The notes: generated from the sequence alone by a model not told the origin. Shown: positions 27,730 to 36,939, counted from the first letter of the stretch. The stretch: 64,000 bases of DNA from Massilia pinisoli (GCF_024753285.1 NZ_JANUGW010000013.1:62001-126000); one strand, 5' to 3'. Numbers and translations: made by a program.

Positions 27730-28961
27730 TCAGGCTTGGAACTGGCCGCGGACCACTTCGCACATCGTGGCCAGCGGCAGGAGGACGAGCGCGCCGGCGG
27801 CCATCCAGACGTTGCGCGAGCCGATGGCGATCAGCACGGCGGGCAGGCCGCGTACGTCGTTGCGGTGGCCGTCGTAGCGCAGGACCAGCCGCGCCTGCGC
27901 GGGCGCGCGCACGACGTGCACGGACGCACCGGCCAGGCGCCGCAACGATTGTTCCGACAATCCGACGCACGGCCCCTGCAGCACGACGTGCCCGCGCCGC
28001 GCCAGCAGCCGGACGCTCGCCGCGACCGTCGACCGCAGCGTGGACAGTACGGACACGCGCGGTCCGGATACGGCGACGGGATCGCCGTCCCCGTGGTTGC
28101 GCAGCTCGGCCGGGTGGGGCAATCGGCGGGCAGCTTGAGGCGCCATGCCCATCCGGCCCGTTCGAGCAGCACGAGCACCCACCAGCCGGGATCCCATTCG
28201 CCGGGATACAGGCCCAGTTTCGCGGAGCCCGGCCACGCATGATGATTGTTGTGCCACGATTCGCCCATGGTCAGAAGCGATGCGGCGGTGACGTTGCGCC
28301 CCTGGACGGCCGCGCCGTCGACGGTGTGATGCATGCCGCCGTGGTTGTGGGCGAAATACCCGACCAGCCAGTGGCCCGTCACGCCCGTCGCGATACGGGC
28401 GCACACGCCCCAGATGACGAACGCCCAGCCGCCGAGGGCGTACAGGACCAGCGCGGGCGGGATCTGCTGCAGCATCCACGTGCGTTCGAGGAAGCGGTAA
28501 AACTTGTCGTCGGCAATCGTCGGAGGGACGGGCAGGACCGGCGGATCGGCGAGCGCGAGGTCGCAATGGAGTTGCCACCATCCGTCCCGCCAGAACGACC
28601 TGCCGTGGCGGAGATAATCATGGCAATCGGGCTGGCGCTGGGCGTAGTCGCGCAGGTTGTGCTGCGCAAGCAGGCCCAGCGGCCCAGCCAGGCCGACCTG
28701 CACGCCCGCGTACACGAGCGCATATTCCAGCCATTTGGGGCAGCCGAAACTGTCGTGGATGAGTTTGCGATGGCTGCCGAGGGAATGGCCGAATAACAGC
28801 ACCGTGGCGGTTGCCGCCAAAAACAACGTCAACGCCACCCAGCTGAACGTCAGCCATCCGCCGACGACGCTGGCGCACACCATCGCGGTCCACCAGAGCG
28901 ATTTGGCCGGCGACCAGCGGACGTTGCCGACTGCGACGTTGCCACGATATGTGTGATGCAT
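27730..28961 (-). pseudogene. Fatty acid desaturase gene interrupted by a frameshift
   Basis: From the ATG at 28961 (GGAGGT upstream) the frame encodes a membrane desaturase with histidine boxes HSLGSHRKLIHDSF and GESWHNNHHAWPGS. At about 28120-28124 this frame turns into Cys- and Arg-rich nonsense ending at 27831. The neighbouring minus-strand frame continues sensibly instead (HPAELRNHGDGDP and on, ending MCEVVRGQFQA at 27730, with a final hydrophobic segment). One extra base would join the halves as ADLPHPAEL. Either the gene lost one base or the assembly has an error. Delta-9-type desaturases introduce a double bond into acyl chains. The active-site region lies before the break, so a truncated product might still function. 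Confidence 0.72.
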
Positions 28962-28991
28962 GACACCTCCACATGAGACCATCCAAGAGCG

Positions 28992-29309
28992 TCAGTAGGA
29001 CCCGAACACCCTGTCCAGTGCAGCCTGGATCTCGGACCGGCAATCTTGAGCCGAACCGATCTTTATCTTGAGTTCACTCGATGGTATCGCGCCCAGTTGC
29101 GGCGTATCAAGAAAAAGCTCTGTGCCGTCGATGGTGATGAGCGGGAACAGGTCAGGGGGAAGCGTGACCTTGGAAAAACCGGCAAGCTGGCGCAGCGGTA
29201 TGACGACCCTCGTCGCCAGGCCGCTGATCACATTGCTTTGCACGTCGACCAGATAGGGAATGCTCGCCTTGTTCCTGCCCGGATTTTCGTAGATATCGAA
29301 GCGCGCCAT
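28992..29309 (-). CDS. ccdB: CcdB-like toxin
   Basis: A 105-residue protein with the CcdB pattern: MARFDIYENPGRNKASIPYL, then VDVQSNVI and RVVIPL, and a final helix (about residues 85-103). CcdB toxins poison DNA gyrase. The ATG at 29309 shares its A with the stop of the antitoxin gene (TGATG on the minus strand), so translation of the pair is coupled. The family ends with Trp-Gly-Ile, which contacts gyrase; this protein ends VFGSY, so that contact is altered. The desaturase gene follows on the same strand. Confidence 0.82.
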   Translation of the reverse strand: MARFDIYENPGRNKASIPYLVDVQSNVISGLATRVVIPLRQLAGFSKVTLPPDLFPLITIDGTELFLDTPQLGAIPSSELKIKIGSAQDCRSEIQAALDRVFGSY

Positions 29310-29566
29310 CAGAACGCGCGCCATTCCTGCAACGCCACGCCTTCCGTTTCGACCACGCTGTTATAGGTGGCGAGAAAGCCGGCGTGCTGCTCGTTCCACT
29401 GTTGTTCCTTGCGTTTCTGTATTTCTTCGCGCAGTTTTTGTTCGCAAAGTTGAGAAATGTTGATACCCATCTCTTTGGCATCCAGGTATACGTCCATCGC
29501 CAGAGTGATGTTCGTGGCTTTCTTACCCGGCACTTTCTCTGCAGATGATGAATGTACAAGTTTCAT
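29309..29566 (-). CDS. ccdA: CcdA-like antitoxin
   Basis: An 85-residue protein. The N-terminal ribbon-helix-helix half (KKATNITLAMDVYLDAKEMG, then INISQLCEQKLREE) would bind the operator. The C-terminal half ends GVALQEWRAF, the CcdB-binding tail typical of CcdA. It is the upstream member of a type II toxin-antitoxin pair. It would be autoregulated through its own promoter in the gap to the right, although no operator is obvious to me. Confidence 0.85.
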   Translation of the reverse strand: MKLVHSSSAEKVPGKKATNITLAMDVYLDAKEMGINISQLCEQKLREEIQKRKEQQWNEQHAGFLATYNSVVETEGVALQEWRAF

Positions 29567-29873
29567 TGTGGGCTCTCAATGCGCATTCAAAATGTGGGGT
29601 TGGCATGGGGGTTGCGGGGCAATTGTACTCTCGGCAGACTTAAGGCGCTACCGCATGGCCTTGATGCAGATCGTGCTGTCCCCTTTTTTTCCGGCACGAC
29701 GTCCCCATATCGAGTGCATCCCCTCCACGGCGCCGCGCTGCAACCGGCGCCGCATTTTTTCCCGACCCTTTGCAGGCAATGCGTGACCGGCGTCCCGAGG
29801 ATGACGCTGCGATAGCGTATTCCCATCCCCGGCGCGTGTCGAAGCAAGGCGGTACGACATCGAAAGGAACACC
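29567..29873. other. Intergenic region between ccdA and infA
   Basis: A 307-base gap between divergent genes. It must contain the ccdAB promoter (leftward) and the infA promoter (rightward); neither has a convincing consensus. It also holds a rightward terminator-like hairpin at 29728-29760 with no coding gene ahead of it. I see no convincing small gene, repeat or tRNA here. Confidence 0.6.
29728..29760 (+). terminator. Terminator-like hairpin in the infA leader region
   Basis: CGGCGCCG at 29728-29735 and the same self-complementary sequence at 29745-29752 pair around a nine-base loop, and six T residues follow at 29755-29760. It points rightward, but the only rightward transcript starting here would be the infA leader or an unannotated short RNA. 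Confidence 0.6.
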
Positions 29874-30137
29874 ATGAAAGAAGATCTGATCGAAATGAAT
29901 GGCAAGGTCACCGAAGTGCTGCCGGAGATGCGTTTCCGGGTGGACCTCGAGAATGGCCATCAGCTGGTCGCCTACACGTCCGGCCGGATGAAGAAGAACC
30001 ACATCCGCATCATCGCGGGCGACCGCGTCACGCTGGAGATGTCGCCGTACGACTTGAACAAGGGACGTATCGTGTTCCGCCATCTCGAGACGCGCGGCAG
30101 CCCCGCACCGTCGGCTGCGCGCCAGCGCCGCCGCTGA
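29874..30137 (+). CDS. infA: Translation initiation factor IF-1, longer second form
   Basis: An 87-residue protein. Residues 1-72 are the full S1-like OB fold ([59 protein letters not shown]). A 15-residue basic tail (ending ARQRRR) extends beyond the usual 72 residues. IF-1 binds the ribosomal A site during initiation. Betaproteobacteria often carry a second infA outside the ribosomal protein operon, as seems to be the case here since no ribosomal gene is nearby. GAAAGGAAC precedes the start and a strong terminator follows, so it is a single-gene unit. Confidence 0.92.
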   Translation: MKEDLIEMNGKVTEVLPEMRFRVDLENGHQLVAYTSGRMKKNHIRIIAGDRVTLEMSPYDLNKGRIVFRHLETRGSPAPSAARQRRR

Positions 30138-30160
30138 TCGATACCGGTCGACGCAGCAAC

Positions 30161-30205
30161 GGCCGCGCCACCGTGTCTGGATGACACGGTCGGCGCGGCC
30201 TTTTT
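30161..30205 (+). terminator. Intrinsic terminator of infA
   Basis: GGCCGCGCC at 30161-30169 pairs with GGCGCGGCC at 30192-30200, and the inner CCGTGTC/GACACGG pair extends the stem, giving about 16 pairs with a TGGAT loop. Five T residues follow. The T-run is only on the plus strand. Confidence 0.92.
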
Positions 30206-30211
30206 ACGTCG

Positions 30212-31390
30212 TCAGTACACCTGCACGCTGTTCGCGCTCTGGCGCCGCAGGTGCGCCAATTTGGCCGAGTAGATCTGGCGATTGTCGGCCTTCGTGCTCG
30301 TGTCGATCGCCTGCGTGAGCTGCTCGCGCGCTTCGTTTGCCTCGCCCAGGCGCAGCAGCGTCACCGCCAGCCAGAAGTGGAATTCGTCATAGTAGGGCGC
30401 GCGCTTGACCTCGCGTTCGAACAGCTTGCGCGCGGCATCGTAATCGCCTGCCTTGAGCGCCGCCATGCCCTTGTCGAAGTATTCGAACGGAGGCACCGGT
30501 TCGATGCTGGCCACGCGCCGCGCCAGCTCGGCCGCTTCGGCCGTGCGGCCCGTCTTCGCCAGCAGGGGGCCCAGGTTCTGCATCACGACGAGGCTTTCCG
30601 GCTCACGGTCGAGTGCCACGCGGAACGCCCGCTCGGCCATGGCGAGGTCGCCGTGGCGCTGGTAGATCACGCCCAGCGTGTTGTAGGTGATCGCGTTCGG
30701 CGGATTCGTCGCCACCGCTGCGCGCGCCCACCAGTAGGCGTCGTCGAGCCTGCCCAGCACGAGGTTCTCCGCGGCACGGTTGTTGAGGTACAGGGTGCGG
30801 AGGTCGTTCTCTTCCAGTTCGCGGCTACGCAGGCGGCTCGCGTCCGGCGGCGGCAGGAAGTCGACGACCAGTTCGTGCTCGGACGTTTCGTCGTACAGGA
30901 TGCCGTCGGGCTTGCGGTGACCCAGCGCGATGTTGACGTGCGAGGCGACGAGGTAGATGCCGTTGTCGCGGCTCCAGGTGCTGTCCACGAGCACACTGCG
31001 GAAATGTACCGTCATGCCGAGTTCGCGCGCGAAGGCGGCCGTCATGACGACGAGCGACAGGCAGTTGCCGGCGCGTGCGGCATAGGTCTCGGACGCCGTG
31101 CGCGTGCGCGTGGCATCGTATTCGAGCTTCAGGTCGGTCTTGCTGTACAACGCGTCGATCAGGCCCCGTTCGAGTCCCTTGTTGCGCAACTGCGCGGTGA
31201 AGGCGGGACTGTGCGCGTAGGCGCGCATGGCGGGGCTCAAGGTGAACAGGTCTTGCGCGCCGACGGGCTCCGACGGCGGCTTGAACGACGCGTCGGTGAA
31301 CAGCGGCGGGGTGGGGTGTTGTTGCTCCATGCCGGCACAGCCGGCCAGCAGCAGGGGCAGTGCGATCAGCAGCGACGCCAGGCGTTTCAT
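30212..31390 (-). CDS. TPR lipoprotein with a transglutaminase-like segment
   Basis: A 392-residue exported protein. The signal peptide ends in a lipobox (LLAGC, cysteine at residue 18). A transglutaminase-like stretch follows: YAARAGNCLSLVVMTAAFAREL (cysteine near residue 108) with a later HVNIAL and a VDF Asp, as in bacterial transglutaminase folds. From about residue 205 at least four TPR units are visible (LGVIYQRHGDLAMAERAFRVAL, NLGPLLAKTGRTAEAAELAR and more). Function is unknown; TPRs suggest an assembly role in the envelope. It stands alone on its strand, 78 bases before the HDOD gene. Confidence 0.78.
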   Translation of the reverse strand: MKRLASLLIALPLLLAGCAGMEQQHPTPPLFTDASFKPPSEPVGAQDLFTLSPAMRAYAHSPAFTAQLRNKGLERGLIDALYSKTDLKLEYDATRTRTASETYAARAGNCLSLVVMTAAFARELGMTVHFRSVLVDSTWSRDNGIYLVASHVNIALGHRKPDGILYDETSEHELVVDFLPPPDASRLRSRELEENDLRTLYLNNRAAENLVLGRLDDAYWWARAAVATNPPNAITYNTLGVIYQRHGDLAMAERAFRVALDREPESLVVMQNLGPLLAKTGRTAEAAELARRVASIEPVPPFEYFDKGMAALKAGDYDAARKLFEREVKRAPYYDEFHFWLAVTLLRLGEANEAREQLTQAIDTSTKADNRQIYSAKLAHLRRQSANSVQVY

Positions 31391-31468
31391 GTCTCCTCCT
31401 CGGCCGGCGCTTCATCGACCGGTCTCGTGAAGGAAGTATCTGCCCGTCCTGACCGGATGTAAAGACGC

Positions 31469-32338
31469 TTACTGCTCGGCGTGGAAGGCTTCGTGCAGTT
31501 CGTCCAGGAGCTCGGCCGTCTCTTCGTCCGACAGGCCCAGGTAGGCCAGCGCGCGTGCGCCGCCCTTGTTCCACTCGAGCGATTCCGCGTCGCCCTGGTA
31601 TTTGCGGATCGCGTTCTCGGCCAGCAGCGACAGCGCCACCAGCGAGCGCACGGTCGACGACGTGTCGGCATCGTCCAGCACGGCGTAGTCGTGATGGTGC
31701 AGGATGGACCAGGCGACCTCTTCGGACAGGCCCCAGTTGCGGGCCAGCAGGGTGCCGATCGCCGTATGACTCGTGCTGTGGCGCTCGTGCTCCAGCGCCG
31801 TGAACGGGCATTCCGCCTCCAGCGATGCGGCCGCATAGGTGGCGGCGTACGCTGGGAAGCGGTCCATCAGCAGCGGCACGCCCGTGTCGCAGAACAGGCC
31901 GAACGTATGCGCCACGTCGGCCTCGCCGATGCGCAGGCGGCGCGACAGGAACACCATCGCTTCGGCGCGCCGGCTCGACACGTCCCAGAAACTGGCCAGC
32001 GCCGCGCTGTTCGCTGGAATCGCCTGGCGTGCAAGCAACCCGGTCATCAGCGACGCGACCTGGTTAATGCCGAGGAACAGGATGGCTTGCTCGATCGACT
32101 TGGCCTTGCGCCGGCCGCCGAAGATCGACGAGTTGGCGAGCTTCAGCAGCGCGCCCGACATCCCGACGTCGCTGGCGACAATGCGGGCGATCTCGGCCGG
32201 GCTGGGATCGGACGACGCGAGTTCCCGCTGCAAGTCTGCAAGCAGGCTGGGGCGGGGCGGGATACGGATCGACTTGATGAGTGCGTCGACGGGATCCTCG
32301 GCGGCGCTCGGACGCGCCAGGGCAGCTGCTGTACTCAT
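31469..32338 (-). CDS. HDOD domain signalling protein
   Basis: A 289-residue cytoplasmic protein. The HDOD domain covers residues about 20-215: IPPRPSLLADLQRELASSD, then IARIVASDVGMSGALLKLANS and the SIEQAILFLGINQVASLM helix. A conserved HTAIGTLLARNWGLSEEVAWSILHHHD element follows. HDOD proteins are catalytically inactive relatives of HD phosphohydrolases and act in signalling, motility or c-di-GMP control. The start at 32338 is preferred over 32422 because the upstream 28 residues have no domain character. Its upstream gap (32339-32489) is shared with the divergent glycosylase gene. Confidence 0.82.
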   Translation of the reverse strand: MSTAAALARPSAAEDPVDALIKSIRIPPRPSLLADLQRELASSDPSPAEIARIVASDVGMSGALLKLANSSIFGGRRKAKSIEQAILFLGINQVASLMTGLLARQAIPANSAALASFWDVSSRRAEAMVFLSRRLRIGEADVAHTFGLFCDTGVPLLMDRFPAYAATYAAASLEAECPFTALEHERHSTSHTAIGTLLARNWGLSEEVAWSILHHHDYAVLDDADTSSTVRSLVALSLLAENAIRKYQGDAESLEWNKGGARALAYLGLSDEETAELLDELHEAFHAEQ

Positions 32339-32489
32339 GACTGGACGGGAAAACGGATGATGCTGCACGGAAAGACGTGCGAAGCGTGTCACTATAAACC
32401 ACTGCCGTCGAAGTTGCATCAAAGTATTGCTTTTGTGTAGCGAAACAGACAGTGCGACCGGTCAAATCTTAACAATATAGAATTGCTCC

Positions 32490-33059
32490 ATGTCTTCAAC
32501 CATCCTTGCCGGCATTGATTTTTCATCACCTTCGCACCTCGTCGCCCGTCAGCTGATCGGCGTCACCGTGCTCGTCGACGGCGTCGGTGGGCGCATCGTC
32601 GAGACGGAAGCATACGACGGCGAAGACCCCGCCTCGCACAGCTATTCCGGCCCGACCGACCGCAATGTCGCGATGTTCGGGCCGCCGGCCCACGCCTATG
32701 TCTACCGCTCGTACGGCATCCACTGGTGCCTGAACTTCGTCTGCCGGGAAGAGGGACATGGCGCCGGGGTCCTGATCCGCGCGCTGGAACCCGTGACGGG
32801 GCTGGAGACGATGGTCGAGCGGCGCGGCACGACGGATCACTGGCTGCTGTGTTCCGGGCCGGGCAAGCTGTGCCAGGCGCTGGGTGTCACGCGCGCCCTG
32901 AACGGCCGGTCCCTGGCGGCGGCGCCGTTCGAGCTGGCGCCGGCACCGCCCGGCATCGAGGTGGTCAGCGGGCCACGCATCGGCATATCGAAAGCCGTCG
33001 ACGTGCCCTGGCGCTTCGGCCTGGCCCACTCGCGCTGGGTCAGCAAGCCGTTCCGCTGA
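32490..33059 (+). CDS. mpg: DNA-3-methyladenine glycosylase (AAG/MPG family)
   Basis: A 189-residue base-excision repair enzyme of the AAG fold. Family signatures are LVARQLIGV, the catalytic region GGRIVETEAYDGEDPASHSYSG (with the Glu that activates water near residue 38), RNVAMFGPPAHAYVYRSYGIHWCLNFVC, and GPGKLCQALGV. It removes 3-methyladenine, hypoxanthine and related lesions. Length is normal for the bacterial type. It is the second hypoxanthine-acting glycosylase in the window. Convergent with the chemoreceptor, only six bases apart. Confidence 0.93.
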   Translation: MSSTILAGIDFSSPSHLVARQLIGVTVLVDGVGGRIVETEAYDGEDPASHSYSGPTDRNVAMFGPPAHAYVYRSYGIHWCLNFVCREEGHGAGVLIRALEPVTGLETMVERRGTTDHWLLCSGPGKLCQALGVTRALNGRSLAAAPFELAPAPPGIEVVSGPRIGISKAVDVPWRFGLAHSRWVSKPFR

Positions 33060-33065
33060 GCGCCG

Positions 33066-34739
33066 TCAGCCGCCCACGACGCGGCGTGGGCGGGGTGCAT
33101 CCGCAGCGTCGCCCGCGGGCCCATGCGCGAGTGCGGGCCGGCCGCGCAGCGGGCTGTCCGGTGCGCGCCGTTCGACGGGCGCCTCGTCCCCGCTGTCTTC
33201 GATGCGGAAGATGGCGACGGCGCGCGCCAGGTTGACGGTCTGCTCGTGCAGGCTCGCCGCCGCCGCCGCGGCCTGTTCGACGAGGGCGGCGTTCTGCTGC
33301 GTCATGTCGTCCATCTGACCGACCGCGCGGTTGATCTCCGCGATGCCGTCGGCCTGCTCGCTGCTGGCGGCGCTGATGCGGTTGATGATGTCGTTCACCT
33401 GCTGCACGGACGCGACGACGCTGCCCATGCTCGACCCTGCCTCGCCCACGGCCACGCTGCCGCTGTCGATGATCGCGACGGAATCGGCGATCAGCGCCTT
33501 GATCTCTTTCGCGGCGGACGCCGAGCGCTGCGCGAGCGTGCGCACCTCGCTGGCGACGACGGCGAAGCCGCGGCCCTGTTCGCCCGCGCGCGCCGCTTCG
33601 ACGGCGGCGTTCAGCGCCAGCAGATTCGTCTGGAACGAGATGCCGTCGATGACGCCCGTGATCTCGACGATCTTGCGCGAGCTGGCGCGGATCGACTCCA
33701 TCGTCGCGACGGCGCGGTCGACGGCGCGCCCGCCGCCGGCCGCCAGCCGCGCCGCCTCGGCCGCGAGTTCCGTCGCGAGGCGGGCGTTGTCGGCATTGCC
33801 CTTGACGGCCTGGGTCAGCGTTTCCATCGTGCTCGCCGTCTGCTGCAGCGAGCCGGCCTGCAGCTCGGTGCGGCCCGACAGGTCGAGGTTGCCGCTGGCG
33901 ATTTCCTGCGACGCCGTGTCGATCGAGCGCACGGCATCGAGCACGCTGCGCAACGTGGTGTTCAGGTTGGCGATGGTCTGGTCGAGCGCGCGCGCCGTGT
34001 CCGCGATCTCGTCGCGGCCGTCGTTGCCGGCGCTGGCGCACAGGCGTCCCTCGGCCAGGTCGCCCACGACGACGGAGATGGCGGCGATGTCGCGCAGCAT
34101 GGCGCGGCGCACGGCCATGGTGACGGCCAGCGAGACGACGATCGACAGCAGCACCAGCGCGGCCATCCACGTGCCGAGGCTGTGGAATTCCGCGCGCGCG
34201 GCGGCGTCGGCCTGCTCGCTGAGCGTCTGTTCCAGCGCGGCCAGCTGGGCCAGTTGCTGGTTCAGCACGACGAATTCCTTTTCCGCCTTCTGCATCGAGT
34301 TGGTGGCGATCGACTGGTCGACCTGCGCCATTTCGATGGTGTCCTGCACGGCCTTGCGGTAGGCGGCAAGCGCCGCCAGCGACGCCTCGACCGGCTTGCG
34401 CTCGGCGCCGTCGGTCGTGCGTGCGAGTTCCTGCAAGCGGGCCTGCACGGCGGCGTGCCGGGCGGCGATGTCGGCGATCAGGGCGTCGAGGCGGTTCTTG
34501 GCGAAGCTGCCGTTGATCCAGGCCAGCAGCTGGTAGGCGTTGGCGTGGACGTACTTGGCGTCGCCCGCCACGTCGGCCACGCGTTTCAGCCGCGCCGCGC
34601 GGACCTGCACGATGTTTTCCAGCGACGCGTTCTGGCGCACCATCCCGTACCAGGCGGCACCGGACAGCATCAACAGCAGCACCAGCACCAGGCCGGGCGC
34701 CAGCAGCAGCTTCGGACCGATCCTTAGTTTCTTCAGCAT
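33066..34739 (-). CDS. Methyl-accepting chemotaxis protein
   Basis: A 557-residue receptor. Helix 1 is at about residues 12-34, followed by a four-helix-bundle periplasmic domain (about 35-185) and helix 2 ([21 protein letters not shown]). A HAMP domain and the signalling domain come next; the conserved hairpin tip reads [20 protein letters not shown] with [17 protein letters not shown] following. The C-terminus ends in a Pro/Arg-rich tail without the CheR-binding pentapeptide. It passes ligand signals to CheA/CheW. The exported Cache protein gene lies just upstream on the same strand, 44 bases away. Confidence 0.92.
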   Translation of the reverse strand: MLKKLRIGPKLLLAPGLVLVLLLMLSGAAWYGMVRQNASLENIVQVRAARLKRVADVAGDAKYVHANAYQLLAWINGSFAKNRLDALIADIAARHAAVQARLQELARTTDGAERKPVEASLAALAAYRKAVQDTIEMAQVDQSIATNSMQKAEKEFVVLNQQLAQLAALEQTLSEQADAAARAEFHSLGTWMAALVLLSIVVSLAVTMAVRRAMLRDIAAISVVVGDLAEGRLCASAGNDGRDEIADTARALDQTIANLNTTLRSVLDAVRSIDTASQEIASGNLDLSGRTELQAGSLQQTASTMETLTQAVKGNADNARLATELAAEAARLAAGGGRAVDRAVATMESIRASSRKIVEITGVIDGISFQTNLLALNAAVEAARAGEQGRGFAVVASEVRTLAQRSASAAKEIKALIADSVAIIDSGSVAVGEAGSSMGSVVASVQQVNDIINRISAASSEQADGIAEINRAVGQMDDMTQQNAALVEQAAAAAASLHEQTVNLARAVAIFRIEDSGDEAPVERRAPDSPLRGRPALAHGPAGDAADAPRPRRVVGG

Positions 34740-34783
34740 GCTTCGCTCCGCAAGTCGCAACTCGGGCGTGCCGCCCGCGGGCC

Positions 34784-35239
34784 TTACTTCTTGTACAGCC
34801 CGGCCTCGAGCACGACGCCGTCGACGAGCAGGATGTACGTCGTCTTCGGCTCGATCTTGCCGCTGGCCGGGTTCTTGTACTGGTAGTCGACCCAGCCCTT
34901 GCCCTTGGCCGCGGCCAGCTCGATGATCTCGCGCCGGTATTTCTTGCCGTTGGCGTCGGGCACGTCCGTCAAGTCCTTGCCGACGATCGACGGGTTGTAC
35001 GGATGGGCCAGCACGATGCCGGTCTTGACGTCGCGCATGTCGATGTACAACGAGCCCTGGACAAACTCCGGGTCCTTGGCCGTGATGCGTTTCATGACTT
35101 CTTCCTTGCCCTTGGCCTTGACCATGGCGGCGCCGCGCTCGGCCATGGCGATCGCGTCTTTCGTGGTCGGTTCCGAGGCGAGCGCGGCGGCGCAGGACAG
35201 GCACAGGACGGCGGCGAATACGGTTGCGGTCGGTTTCAT
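34784..35239 (-). CDS. Periplasmic single-Cache domain protein
   Basis: A 151-residue protein with a signal peptide ([21 protein letters not shown]) and a single sCache_2 domain: the helical opening [20 protein letters not shown], then [27 protein letters not shown], and [21 protein letters not shown]. No membrane anchor or signalling output is attached, so it acts as a free ligand-binding protein. Being just upstream of a chemoreceptor that lacks a Cache domain suggests it could present the ligand to that receptor; this is inference from context. Confidence 0.82.
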   Translation of the reverse strand: MKPTATVFAAVLCLSCAAALASEPTTKDAIAMAERGAAMVKAKGKEEVMKRITAKDPEFVQGSLYIDMRDVKTGIVLAHPYNPSIVGKDLTDVPDANGKKYRREIIELAAAKGKGWVDYQYKNPASGKIEPKTTYILLVDGVVLEAGLYKK

Positions 35240-35532
35240 AGGATGTCCTTTCGGGGAAGAGGGATAGGTCTAAAAGTTGCCTATTTGCATTTCGTACTCT
35301 ACGCCGGGGGTCTCGCCGGGCTGTTGTGCTAACGCAAGCGGTCCCCGATGTGCGGGCGCAAAGGCAACGCTGATCTCGCGCAGTGCGCGTGGAAATGGGT
35401 GAGAAACGGAATGTTGACTTGACTCTCGGCAACTCGGCCGGGATGCCGGCTCCCTACTATCGCTTCCTGTCGGCAATTATTTCCATGCGTCACCTTTTGC
35501 TGCCACCAACCATTCTCACCAGGAGAACTCCC
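35240..35532. other. Divergent intergenic region between the Cache protein and KamA-type genes
   Basis: A 293-base gap that must hold promoters for both directions. I see TTGACT at 35414-35419 and a second overlapping TTGACT at 35419-35424, but no -10 box at suitable spacing. The GTG-start alternative at 35383 for the radical SAM gene would use up much of this region; that reading lacks family similarity. No repeat or RNA gene is evident. Confidence 0.4.
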
Positions 35533-36939
35533 GTGACCCTCGACGCGACGCCCGCCAAGTTCAAGCCCTATACCCGCCAATCGATCCAGAACGCCCGCCA
35601 GTGGCAATGGATGAGCCCCGACCTGCAGGAAGCGGTGCAAGTGGTCTCCCATGTGCTGCCCTTCCGGACGAACGAATATGTGATGGACCACCTGATCGAC
35701 TGGAACAATATTCCCGACGATCCGATCTACCGCCTGACGTTTCCCCATCGCGACATGCTGCCCGCCCGCGAATACGAGCAGTTGCGCGACCTCGTGCTGT
35801 ATAAAAAGGACGACGCCGCGATCGCAAAGCTCGTGCACGACATCCGCATGCGCATGAATCCGCATCCGGCCGGCCAGATGACGCACAACGTGCCGCGCGT
35901 GAACGACGCGCCCTTGAAGGGCCTGCAGCACAAGTACAAGGAAACCGTGCTGTTCTTCCCCAGCGCGGGCCAGACGTGCCACGCCTATTGCACGTTCTGC
36001 TTCCGCTGGCCGCAGTTCGTCGGCATGGAGGAGATGAAGTTCGATGCGCGCGAGTGCACGGAGCTCGTGTCTTACCTGGCCACGCATCCGGACGTGACGG
36101 ACGTCCTGATCACGGGTGGCGATCCGATGATCATGAATACGCGCTCGCTGGCCGAGTTCATCGAACCGCTGCTGGCACCCGAGCTGGCGCACATCCAGAA
36201 CATCCGCATCGGCACCAAGTCGGTCGCGTACTGGCCGCAGCGCTACGTGTCGGACAAGGACAGCGACGATTTGATGCGGCTGTTCGAGAAAGTCGTCAAC
36301 GCGGGCAAGAACCTCGCGCTTATGGGGCATTACAACCACGCCGTCGAGCTGCGCCAACCCATTGCCCAGCAGGCCGTCAAGCGCATCGTCGGCACGGGTG
36401 CCACGTTGCGCATGCAGGGCCCCTTGATCCGCCACATCAACGAAGACCCGCACAGCTGGGCCGAGCTGTGGACGACGGGCGTGCGCCTGGGCGCCATCCC
36501 GTACTACATGTTCGTCGAGCGCGACACCGGTCCGCGCGAGTACTTCGCGCTGCCGCTGGCGCGCGCGCACGAGATCTTCCAGTCCGCGTACAGCATGGTG
36601 TCGGGCCTGTCGCGCACCGTGCGCGGGCCGTCGATGAGCGCCTTTCCGGGCAAGGTCGTGATCGACGGCGTCGTCACGATCAACGGCGAGAAGCTGTTCG
36701 CGCTGCAGTTCCTGCAGGCGCGCAATCCGGAGTGGGTCCGCCGGCCGTTCTTCGCGAAATACGATCCCGAGGCCACCTGGCTCGATCACCTGAAACCCGC
36801 GTTCGGCCGCAAGAAATTCTTCTTCGAGGGCGGCGAGGACGAGCACGACACCGCGGGCTCACTCGGCCGCGTGATCCCGATCCAGGCTGTATCCGCGCAC
36901 GACCGGCGCGCCAGCGACAGTCAACCCGACGCGGCCTGA
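35533..36939 (+). CDS. KamA (lysine 2,3-aminomutase) family radical SAM protein
   Basis: A 468-residue enzyme. The GTG at 35533 is chosen because AGGAGAA precedes it; a longer reading from ATG 35383 adds 50 unrelated residues. The iron-sulfur triad is seen as CHAYCTFC (CxxxCxxC, about residue 152), followed by ITGGDPMIM, which binds SAM. The probable PLP lysine is in FPGKVVI (about residue 377). At the place where lysine 2,3-aminomutase has a substrate-binding Asp just before GGGGK, this protein reads RGPSMSAFPGK, without the Asp. The substrate may therefore not be lysine. EF-P genes are not nearby. It is followed 16 bases later by an MFS carrier. Confidence 0.85.
   Translation: MTLDATPAKFKPYTRQSIQNARQWQWMSPDLQEAVQVVSHVLPFRTNEYVMDHLIDWNNIPDDPIYRLTFPHRDMLPAREYEQLRDLVLYKKDDAAIAKLVHDIRMRMNPHPAGQMTHNVPRVNDAPLKGLQHKYKETVLFFPSAGQTCHAYCTFCFRWPQFVGMEEMKFDARECTELVSYLATHPDVTDVLITGGDPMIMNTRSLAEFIEPLLAPELAHIQNIRIGTKSVAYWPQRYVSDKDSDDLMRLFEKVVNAGKNLALMGHYNHAVELRQPIAQQAVKRIVGTGATLRMQGPLIRHINEDPHSWAELWTTGVRLGAIPYYMFVERDTGPREYFALPLARAHEIFQSAYSMVSGLSRTVRGPSMSAFPGKVVIDGVVTINGEKLFALQFLQARNPEWVRRPFFAKYDPEATWLDHLKPAFGRKKFFFEGGEDEHDTAGSLGRVIPIQAVSAHDRRASDSQPDAA

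Noticed and set aside
24722-27877. A plus-strand open frame of about 1050 codons opposite the GGDEF/EAL gene
   Set aside because: It is Arg- and Gln-rich without domain-like sequence, and mirrors the codon pattern of the real minus-strand gene.
29552-29847. Small open frames on both strands in the ccdA-infA gap
   Set aside because: They lack ribosome binding sites and protein-like composition, and they run through the terminator-like hairpin.
35383-35532. ATG at 35383 as the start of the KamA-type gene
   Set aside because: It adds 50 residues without family character and lacks a good ribosome binding site, whereas GTG 35533 has AGGAGAA at proper distance.
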